A DNA stretch of 64,000 nt from Archivesica marissinica. Taxonomy: Eukaryota > Mollusca > Bivalvia > Venerida > Vesicomyidae. Location of the stretch: contig CM026401.1 of the NCBI GenBank assembly GCA_014843695.1, positions 29,806,562 through 29,870,561 on the forward strand, read 5' to 3'. Both the position numbers and the translations under genes were made by a program. The notes beneath the pieces are model-generated. The model worked only from the letters and a program-made list of their open reading frames with translations. It had not been told where the DNA came from and did not search any database. Below are positions 23,601 through 36,600 of the stretch, in pieces (within the stretch, counting starts at the first letter, position 1; each line of letters opens with the position of its first letter).

Positions 23601-24631
23601 GCCACTTTTTTACTTTCCCGAGGGTGGCCTTTATAGACAGGTTTGACTGTACTTAACATTTATAAATCCAAACAATTTCTCTGTCACAGTTTTGTTACCA
23701 TACCTTAGTCTATACAAATTTATTTTACCTTGATTGCGAAACAAGTTCTTACACCTTATATTAATCACTCTCGAGACCCCATTTCTGATGGAATCCATCG
23801 CCACGATGGAGAGGGAAGAGTCAATGTGAATTTAAATGCCTTGCATAATGGCACAATCGTAATGGCTACAGCTGGGCGCGAACGCTACCACTGCGCTATC
23901 TCGACTTCCACTATACCATACCTTAATTGATAGATACAAGCGACTGATACTACTTGGTAGCATAAGGTGCAGTAGAGGCTCGTTTTTCTTGATTGTTTAT
24001 TAGAGTTTATTAGAGTTTGGCTTAGTGACCTAAGCTAGATTGTTCTAATTCACCAAATAGTCTTAGCCAGGATACTATTCTGTCCAAATTTCATCAAATT
24101 CTGAATGTTATTTTTTGGTTTTGTTTATACAATTATATTAATCACTCTGGAGACCTCATTCCTAATCCATCACCACGAGGGAGAGAGAAGAGGCAATGTG
24201 GAGAATATGTGAATGGAGATATTTTATGTGGAGAATATGTGAATGGAGATATTTTATGTGGAGAATATGTGAATGGAGATATTTTATGTGGAGAATATGT
24301 GAATGGAGATATTTTATGTGGAGAATATGTGAATGGAGATATTTTATGTGGAGAATATGTGAATGGAGATATTTTATGTGGAGAATATGTGAATGGAGAT
24401 ATTTTATGTGGAGAATATGTGAATGGAGATATTTTATGTGGAGAATATGTGAATGGAGATATTTTATGTGGAGAATATGTGAATGGAGATATTTTCCAGT
24501 TATTTTGACATTCTGACAAAATTTAATCAAATTCGGACTATTTGCTAAAGAGGAGTGGTTGTTAGAAAGTATTGAATGATATGCACATGTAGATCTTCGA
24601 TGGATGACTCCCATTTATACAAATTTGGTAG

Positions 24632-24670
<39 letters not shown>

Positions 24671-27600
24671 TCAATGTGGGGGCATTCTCCCTCCCCGGCC
24701 GTCTCCGTGGTCGAGTGGTTACTGTCGCTGACTTGTATACCACTGTAAGCTGTCATCACTGGTTCAAGCCCCGCTCAGACCGTGTCTCTTTATATGAAAA
24801 AGTTGGCAGTTTCTTAAGGAGGTTGGTGCACCAAATACTGGTTAACTGTTGGAGCCTGCCCAGGAAAGGTGTTATTAGGTAAATGCCCATCGCTCAAATG
24901 GGCAACCAGTAGCGACGTTAAATAAACATAAAAAAAGAAGAAGACAGTCCCTCCTAGATGGGATACATGTTTGCTTGTTTTATTTTTTGGGGGTTAACAT
25001 CGCACCAACAGGTTAGCGCAGTGGATAGCGCGCTCGCTTCTCACCAATGCAACCCGGGTTCGATCCTCGGACCGGGAAGTATGTGAGATGGTACGGTGGT
25101 CGCCAGATCGGACAGGTGGGTTTTCTCCGGGTACTCCGGTTTCCTTCAACACGAATGACCAAATATATGCTTTCATCCGCGCCAACGAGAGTGATTACCG
25201 TAATATAAGTTGTAAAATAAATAAAGTTTAAACTTTTAAACAGCTTAGGTGATATGGCGACTTCCAGCTATTATTGGTGCAGTATGTCATGCACTGACGG
25301 GCACCCAGGTAAAACCACTGACCTACAACAAGCCAGCTGGATAGCTTCCTCACATGAAAATATTCAACACCCCCGTGGGATTAGCACCTATAGTTGTGAT
25401 GGGCAAGTGATTTGAAGTCACCGTCCGTAACCACACAGCCACAGAGGTCCCTGGGGGATACATCATGTACATGATATGATAAAGTTATGGAACATCCTGA
25501 TAGTGGATTCTGTGTGTGAAGTTGCAATGCTATAGTAGTGAACAGAAATGAACACAATTCAAACATTGGTGGGGCCGAATTCAGGAAAGTGAGTCGGTCA
25601 AAAGCTATACATAGCTTATGTTGTTATGTTATATAATATATGCATACTCAGTACTAGTATTGAGGCTTATATAAAATATTTTTTAAAACAAATTTTAAAA
25701 ATGTATTATAAAGGCAAATTGGCGGGCTAAAGGGAAAAATGGGTAGGGCTAGGACACCCTGCAATTTCGCTCAAGGAAAAAACCATACATACTGACTCAA
25801 ATATAAAATGTGTCTGTATCTCAGTTGATGCACAGATAACGTCCTCACTTTGTATCAAATTATTAAATTGATTAGCTATACAATCATACAGTACATGTGG
25901 TCTATGCCAGGTAGTGAGTGTAGAGTTATTTGAGATAATAATTGGTGGACACAGCAGCATTGTGGGTAACTTATTGGGGGATTGGGGGTGGTCATGGTCA
26001 AACTGTCCCAATCAGTTTAATTGCGTATGGCGAGTGCAACTTGTGAAGACCTGGTCTTGTAGAATAGCCTGCTCATTATTTATAGAGACAATTGGTTTAG
26101 TGTAACTGTAGACTGTCGTAAAGTACAATTAGTCATCCAATACCTACACCCAGCTTCCACTATACAGGCCTGTACCCACACTGAGGAAACTGCTTCAGTT
26201 AAAATTTCAAAAGCAAAAATAAATTTTAAAAAATTAAAAATTAAATAAAATGCCAAAAATATCCCTTTGCTGTATAAAATGTTGATTGCTAGAGATCTGA
26301 ACGGTCAGTATATAATTATATGTCTAAAATCAGAAAACGCAGGAAATTGCTCAGATTGCCTCAGTTCAAATTTTCCTCTGGCTACGGTACTGCTACAGCT
26401 ATACAGAATGCCTCAATCAGTACATACCCACAGCCTCAACTATAGCTATACAGAATGCCTCAATCAGTACATACCCACAGCATGCAGCCTCAACTATAGC
26501 TATACAGAATGCCTCAATCAGTACATACCCACAGCCTCAACTATAGCTATACAGAATGCCTCAATCAGTACAAACCCGCAGCCTCAACTATAGCTATACA
26601 GAATGCCTCAATCAGTACATACCCGCAGCATGCATCCTCAACTATAGCTATACAGAATGCCTCAATCAGTACATACCCGCAGCATGCATCCTCAACTATA
26701 GCTATACAGAATGCCTCAATCAGTACATACCCACAGCCTCAACTATAGCTATACAGAATGCCTCAATCAGTACATACCCACAGCCTCAACTATAACTATA
26801 CAGAATGCCTCAATCAGTACATACCCACAGCCTCAACTATAGCTATACAGAATGCCTCAATCAGTACATACCCACAGCCTCAACTATAGCTATTCAGAAT
26901 GCCTCAATCAGTACATACCCGCAGCATGCAGCCTCAACTATAGCTATACAGAATGCCTCGGTCAGTGATGTGTTGATTAATATATCTCCCTGCACCAATA
27001 CCTGGGTATATAAAATGTTAAGTTCCAAAAGTAACAAAGGAAATGTGGTATATGTCATGTTACATGTATATACAAACAAACTTATTACAAATTCACAGAC
27101 AAACTTATTAGTTTAGATATACATGTATTTTGTTAACATCCAGCTATAGGAATGTATCCCATTGACACAAACATACAACTAAAATTCTTAAGGTGCAGGA
27201 ACTCTGCAAAAACACATTAAACCAGACAAGTACACTGACATGTACATCTACACTTCACACTGAACACAGGACACTGACATGTACATCTACACTCCCCACT
27301 GAACACAGGACAATGACATGTACATCTACACTCCCCACTGAACACAGTACAATGACATGTACATCTACACTGAACACAGGACACTGACATGTACATCTAC
27401 ACTCCACACTGAACACAGTACAATGACATGTACATCTACACTGAACACAGGACACTGACATGTACATCTACACTGAACACAGGACATTGACATGTACATC
27501 TACACTGAACACAGGACACTGACATGTACATCTACACTGAACACATGACAATGACATGTACATCTACACTTCACACTGAACACAGTACACTGACATGTAC

Positions 27601-30600
27601 ATCTACACTCCCCACTGAACACAGGACAATGACATGTACATCTACACTGAACACAGGACAATGACATGTACATCTACACTGAACACAGGACAATGACATG
27701 TACATCTACACTCCATACTGAACACAGGACAATGACATGTACATCTACACTCCCCACTGAACACAGTACAATGACATGTACATCTACACTACACACTGAA
27801 CACAGGACAATGACATGTACATCTACACTTCACACTGAACACAGGACAATGACATGTACATCTACACTCCACACTGAACACAGTACAATGACATGTACAT
27901 ATACACTACACACTGAACACAGTACAATGACATGTACATATACACTACACACTGAACACAGTACAATGACATGTACATCTACACTACACACTGAACACAG
28001 GACAATGACATGTACATCTACACTGAACACAGGACAATGACATGTACATCTACACTGAACACAGTACAATGACATGTACATCTACACTACACACTGAACA
28101 CAGTACAATGACATGTACATCTACACTCCACACTGAACACAGTACAATGACATGTACATCTACACTCCCCACTGAACACAGGACAATGACATGTACATCT
28201 ACACTGAACACAGGAAAAGGACATGTACATCTACACTGAACACAGTACAATGACATGTACATCTACACTACACACTGAACACAGTACAATGACATGTACA
28301 TCTACACTCCACACTGAACACAGTACAATGACATGTACATCTACACTCCCCACTGAACACAGGACAATGACATGTACATCTACACTGAACACAGGAAAAG
28401 GACATGTACATCTACACTGAACACAGTACAATGACATGTACATCTACACTACACACTGAACACAGTACAATGACATGTACATCTACACTCCACACTGAAC
28501 ACAGTACAATGACATGTACATCTACACTCCCCACTGAACACAGGACAATGACATGTACATCTACACTGAACACAGGAAAAGGACATGTACATCTACACTG
28601 AACACAGTACAATGACATGTACATCTACACTACACACTGAACACAGTACAATGACATGTACATCTACACTCCACACTGAACACAGTACAATGACATGTAC
28701 ATCTACACTCCACACTGAACACAGTACAATGACATGTACATCTACACTGAACACAGGACAATGACATGTACATCTACACTCCACACTGAACACAGTACAA
28801 TGACATGTACATCTACACTGAACACAGGACAATGACATGTACATCTACACTGAACACAGGACAATGACATGTACATCTACACTGAACACAGGACAATGAC
28901 ATGTACATCTACACTGAACACAGGACACTGACATGTACATCTACACTGAACACAGTACAATGACATGTACATCTACACTGAACACAGGACAATGACATGT
29001 ACATCTACACTGAACACAGGACAATGACATGTACATCTACACTCCACACTGAACACAGGACAATGACATGTACATCTACACTCCACACTGAACACAGGAC
29101 AATGACATGTACATCTACACTCCATACTGAACACAGGACAATGACATGTACATCTACACTCCACACTGAACACAGGACAATGACATGTACATCTACACTC
29201 CACACTGAACACAGGACAATGACATGTACATCTACACTCCACACTGAACACAGGACAATGACATGTACATCTACACTGAACACAGGACAATGACATGTAC
29301 ATCTACACTGAACACAGGACAATGACATGTACATCTACACTGAACACAGGACAATGACATGTACATCTACACTGAACACAGGACAATGACATGTACATCT
29401 ACACTGAACACAGGACAATGACATGTACATCTACACTCCACTGAACACAGGACAATGACATGTACATCTACACTGAACACAGGACAATGACATGTACATC
29501 TACACTGAACACAGGACAATGACATGTACATCTACACTGAACACAGGACACTGACATGTACATCTACACTGAACACAGTACAATGACATGTACATCTACA
29601 CTGAACACAGGACAATGACATGTACATCTACACTGAACACAGGACAATGACATGTACATCTACACTGAACACAGGACAATGACATGTACATCTACACTGA
29701 ACACAGGACACTGACATGTACATCTACACTCCACACTGAACACAGGACAATGACATGTACATCTACACTGAACACAGGACACTGACATGTACATCTACAC
29801 TGAACACAGGACAATGACATGTACATCTACACTGAACACAGGACACTGACATGTACATCTACACTGAACACAGTACAATGACATGTACATCTACACTCCA
29901 CACTGAACACAGTACAATGACATGTACATCTACACTCCACACTGAACACAGTACAATGACATGTACATCTACACTCTACACTGAACACAGGACACTGACA
30001 TGTACATCTACACTCCACACTGAACACAGGACAATGACATGTACATCTACACTCCACACTGAACACAGGACAATGACATGTACATCTACACTGAACACAG
30101 TACAATGACATGTACATCTACACTCCATACTGAACACAGGACAATGACATGTACATCTACACTCCACACTGAACACAGGACAATGACATGTACATCTACA
30201 CTCCACACTGAACACAGGACACTGACATGTACATCTACACTCCACACTGAACACAGGACAATGACATGTACATCTACACTGAACACAGGACAATGACATG
30301 TACATCTACACTCCACACTGAACACAGGACAATGACATGTACATCTACACTCCACACTGAACACAGGACAATGACATGTACATCTACACTCCCCACTGAA
30401 CACAGACATGTACATCTACACTGAACACAGGACAATGACATGTACATCTACACTCCACACTGAACACAGGACAATGACATGTACATCTACACTCCCCACT
30501 GAACACGGACATGTACATCTACACTGAACACAGGACAATGACATGTACATCTACACTCCACACTGAACACAGGACAATGACATGTACATCTATACTCAAC

Positions 30601-33600
30601 ACTGAACACAGGACAATGACATGTACATCTACACTCCCCACTGAACACAGGACACTGACATGTACATCTACACTCCACACTGAACACAGGACAATGACAT
30701 GTACATCTACACTCCATACTGAACACAGGACAATGACATGTACATCTACACTCCACACTGAACACAGGACAATGACATGTACATCTACACTGAACACAGG
30801 ACAATGACATGTACATCTACACTCCATACTGAACACAGGACAATGACATGTACATCTACACTCCACACTGAACACAGGACAATGACATGTACATCTACAC
30901 TCCATACTGAACACAGGACAATGACATGTACATCTACACTCCACACTGAACACAGGACAATGACATGTACATCTACACTCCACACTGAACACAGGACAAT
31001 GACATGTACATCTACACTGAACACAGGACAATGACATGTACATCTACACTCCATACTGAACACAGGACAATGACATGTACATCTACACTTCACTCTGAAC
31101 ACAGTACACTGACATGTACATCTACACTCCACACTGAACACAGGACAATGACATGTACATCTACACTGAACACAGGACAATGACATGTACATCTACACTC
31201 CATACTGAACACAGGACAATGACATGTACATCTACACTTCACTCTGAACACAGTACACTGACATGTACATCTACACTCCACACTGAACACAGGACAATGA
31301 CATGTACATCTACACTGAACACAGGACAATGACATGTACATCTACACTCCATACTGAACACAGGACAATGACATGTACATCTACACTTCACTCTGAACAC
31401 AGTACACTGACATGTACATCTACACTCCACACTGAACACAGGACAATGACATGTACATCTACACTACACACTGAACACAGTACACTGACATGTACATCTA
31501 CACTCCCCACTGAACACAGGACAATGACATGTACATATACACTACACACTGAACACAGTACAATGACATGTACATCTACACTACACACTGAACACAGGAC
31601 AATGACATGTACATCTACACTACACACTGAACACAGGACAATGACATGTACATCTACACTACACACTGAACACAGTACAATGACATGTACATCTACACTA
31701 CACACTGAACACAGTACACTGACATGTACATCTACACTCCCCACTGAACACAGGACAATGACATGTACATCTACACTCCCCACTGAACACAGTACAATGA
31801 CATGTACATCTACACTCCCCACTGAACACAGGACACTGACATGTACATCTACACTCCCCACTGAACACAGGACAATGACATGTACATCTACACTCCCCAC
31901 TGAACACAGTACACTGACATGTACATCTACACTCCATACTGAACACAGGACAATGACATGTACATTTTACACCAATTGCGAAACAAGTTTCAACAACTTA
32001 TATTAATCATTCTCGTTGGCATGTAAATGTGGTCATTCATGTGGGAGGAAACATGAATACCCGGAGAAAACCCACCTGTCCAGTCTGGCAACCACCGTAC
32101 CATCTCGCATACTTCCCGGTCCGAGGATCTAACTTGGGTTGCTTTGGTGAGAAGCGAGCGCGCTAACCACTGCACTAATCGGACAGCCCATAGTAACAGC
32201 AACAATATTACCATTGATTATGTATACTGAAGCAGAATAATATGAAATATTTACATTGCATTTCCTTCGACGAACGTATGTGCACAGATTGTATACATTT
32301 TCGTATGAGGGTTCCCAACTAATGATATGCAGCTGACATGCGCACTCGAAGCTATGGGCCTGCGCATTCGCAGTGTTAGATTGCATTCATCGCGAGAAAA
32401 GGCGTGTCTTACCGTTTATGCTGTTCCAAGGATGATCTATTTACCTGTTCTGACACACGGTATGTTGCAAATCTGGACTAAAAGCATTTTAAATGCAAAG
32501 TGAGCTATATTTATTTGTGTCATTGAAAAGAATAATTAATGTAAATATAAGGAATGAATCACGGGTTAATAGTTGCCATCGGGTATGAACTACATTGGCT
32601 GTGTTTAAAGTTGGCGTGTATACCTTCGGCCTCCACACACTTTAACCATGCCCAATGTAGTTCATACCCCAATGGAAACTATTAACCCGTGATTCATTCC
32701 TTAAAGAGAATATCCATACATTTCTGACTTGACTGTGCTTCAACGAACCAAGGAATGTAACTCTCTCCTGAAGCTGGTAATTCTCCCGTATTTCCTCTAA
32801 CAGTATTTGCTTCTCTCCATCACCACCTGTTTATAGATAGCATACACAGTAGTAAGTATACGATAATAGACGGGTCAGTGATCCAGTGCTTAACATGTTG
32901 GACTGAGAATCCAGGTTTGATCCCCCGTTTGACCCTAATAATATTAAAGCGACACTATATCGGTGAAAACGCAAAATTATACAGAATATAATTTCCTATT
33001 ATATGGTATAATTTGTTTTCCAAATATTTGCCTCAAAAACTGAGTATTTCAACTAATAAACAAGCGTCGTATACGCGGCTTGTTGACATAACAAAATAAT
33101 GTAAACAGAGTCAGCATACATGTGCAATACAACCTGTGTATCCCGAATATCGAGATTTATGGTACAGATTTACCGTTATATCTCACATTTGTGCCTATTC
33201 ATATTTATTTGTAGACTAATCTTAGTTAAATTATCTCTAAGCGACAGTATCACGTGTTTAGTATTGACTCCAATGACAAACAAATGTCATTTCAGGAGCG
33301 TGGATGACTGTTATATGAAATCCTGAAAGTTTGTAGACCTCAAACACACAGTTTATGGAGTTGATGTTAGTGTTCGAATGTATTCAGAAGAATTTGTAGT
33401 AGCAATGCATTCATACGTGAACAAATGCATTTTATTTGCTTTTTGCGATGTAATGTCGCTTTAACAGTTATTCAGATGGGACTATAAACCGAGGTCTTAT
33501 GTACCGATGCTATACACCTGGCATGTAAATAGTCGGCCTCCGTGGTCGCGTGGTTAAAGTATAACACTGTAACCTATCATACTGATGGTCACAGGTTCGA

Positions 33601-36600
33601 GCCCCGTTCAGACTGTGTCTCTTTATATGAAAATGTTGGTAGTTTCTTACGGAGGTTGGTGCACAATAGTTAAACTTTTTTTAAAAATGCATGTAAAACA
33701 ACCACGGGCTACATTTGGAGCATCTTCTGTATATGACTGGTATATTTGGGATATTTCGGTATATGACTACAGGACCTAGAAATGAATACTTCAAAAACAG
33801 AATTTATAATGTTTGGTAGCAGGCAACAGCTTTGTAAATGCGATACAAAAACAATTTGCATAACAGGAGATGAAATCAAACCAGGAAGTTGTATACGATA
33901 TATGGGGGTATTTCCCGGATGAAACATTAAATTTCAAAGAGTATGTGAAACGAAAATGTCGAACTGCAATGTTAAACTATTTCAGAATCAAAAGTATGCG
34001 AAAGTATCTCACTAAAGAAGCTGCAGAAACGCTCATGTTGTCACGGTTATTTCACATCTTGACTATTGTAATATAATACTCCATGGAATCGCACATAGCG
34101 AGATTAACAAATTGCAACGTATACAAAACATGTGAGCAAAACTAGTCCTTAATGGCAGGAAATATGACAGCTCTACGCAAGCTTTGTTTGACCTGCATTG
34201 GTTACCCATCAAAGCCAGAATTACATTCAAAATGTTAACTTTTATGTACAACTGCTCAGTTGGTAATTCTCCTGACTACCTTACCGAGATTCTAACAATA
34301 CATACCCCATCACGGAACTTACGATCGTCCCATTCTATTAGTGGGTGCTATGTTGTGCCATTTAATAAGAGAAAACATTTACATTTAGTGATAGAAGTTT
34401 TTGTACTGTGGGACCAAAAATGTGGAATGAGTTGCCTATCGGCATCAGCAACTCAAAGACTTTTAAAAAAACAATTTAAGAAGAAACTGAAAACGCATTA
34501 CTTTCGAGACTTTTACGCACTATTTGAGTGAATGCAGTGACTGAGATAGAAAGTAAATTGTATTAAATGAATAATGTTAATTTTACCTTGTAGATAATAA
34601 AAGTGCATCAGTTAGTCTTAAACATACTGTTTTATGTTCTTATTCATGAATGTAATATTTTAATATTTATTATTATGCCGAGTTTTATATTGGTTTTAGG
34701 AGATTGTATTTTATTCTAATTATCTCAGAGTTTAATTAATAACTGTTAAGACGTGTGATGTATATGTCTTTTATTAATTTGCTTTGCTATTTATTTTATT
34801 TATTGTACAAATATTGTACTGCCTTTGAATATGTTTTTATGTAAATATAGGCGTTTTATCAATTTTTCACAGGAGTTTACTGTAATAGTGAGCTCTAAAT
34901 GAGCTTTACGGAAGATGACCACGCTTCAGACGATGATCATATATAACAAATTGTTAAAGTAGAAATGCTGGTCAAAATGTCACAGTTTTTATTATTACCT
35001 GAAATAATCATAAAAGCTGTAAGTTGACATAGTACCAGTAAGTGGTTAGTTACCTATTATAAACTGTACGTCTGGTGTACCAGTAAGTGGTTAGTTACCT
35101 ATTATAAACTGTACGTCTGGTGTACCAGTAAGTGGTTAGTTACCTATTATAAACTGTACGTCTGGTGTACCAGTAAGTGGTTAGTTACCTATTATAAACT
35201 GTACGTCTGGTGTACCAGTAAGTGGTTAGTTACCTATTATAAACTGTACGTCTGGATGCTTAGCACATATCTCGGGTATTATACCTGCCAGGAGGTCCAT
35301 ACCCTTCCTGTAGACCAGTCTACTCACTATCACTATGGTAACTGGAAACAAGAGAGTAGAACAGTAAACACAGGAACCAGTCTACTCACTATCACTATGG
35401 TAACTGTAAACAAGAGAGTAGAACAGTAAATACAGGAACCAGTCTACTCACTATCACTATGGTAACTGGAAACCAGATAGTAGAACAGTAAATACAGGAA
35501 CCAGTCTACTCACTATCACTATGGTAACTGGAAACCAGATAGTAGAACAGTAAATACAGGAACCAGTCTACTCACTATCACTATGGTAACTGGAAACCAG
35601 ATAGTAGAACAGTAAATACAGGAACCAGTCTACTCACTATCACTATGGCAACTGTAAACAAGAGAGTAGAACAGTAAATACAAGAACCAGTCTACTCACT
35701 ATCACTATGGTAACTGGAAACCAGAGAGTAGAACAGTAAATACAAGAACCAGTCTAGTCACTATCACTATGGTAACTGTAAACAAGAGAGTAGAACAGTA
35801 AACACAGGAACCAGTCTACTCACTATCACTGTGGTAACTGTAAACAGAGAGTAGAACAGTAAACACAGGAACCAGTCTACTCACTATCACTATGGTAACT
35901 GGAAATCAGGTAGTCAAACAGTAAACACAGGAACCAGTCTACTCACTATCACTATGGTAACTGGAAATCAGGTAGTCAAACAGTAAACACAGGAACCAGT
36001 CTACTCACTATCACTGTGGTAACTGTAAACAAGAGAGTAGAACAGTAAACACAGGAACCAGTCTACTCACTATCACTGTGGTAACTGGAAACAAGAGAGT
36101 AGAACAGTAAACACAGGAACCAGTCTACTCACTATCACTATGGTAACTGGAAATCAGGTAGTCAAACAGTAAATACAGGAACAAATCTTGCAGATATATT
36201 GGGTATATACATACAGTTTACATACATCAGATATAAAAAGGTATGCACACTTTTATCTGGCTGTCTCTTGGACGGATCAGGATGGAACATGGTGGAATCA
36301 ACAGCATTCGGTATTACAGACACCAGGTCCGGTTTGATACATGCCCGTAACACTGTATTTTCTTTACTGAAATAATAAAACACATGTCCAACATTCAATA
36401 AAGATAATTATCCACGTGGATTGTGGAATCCAGGTGTAATAGGAAATATATTGTTACTACAAATGTTCAAAGTGGAAATAAATGTGCATAAACTAAACAA
36501 ATGTTCGAGAAGGTGTAATTAAGAGTGGTTAAGGTCATTCACTTCAAAACATTTTGTTTTGAAAATTTCTAATGCGGCGCAATTCGTGTTGAAACGAGCG

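Noticed and set aside
24142..24614. Overlapping ORFs on both strands
   Set aside because: Perfect 30-bp repeat; open frames follow from unit length.
27193..32006. Dozens of Thr/Cys-rich ORFs
   Set aside because: Translations of the 32/39-bp minisatellite on both strands.
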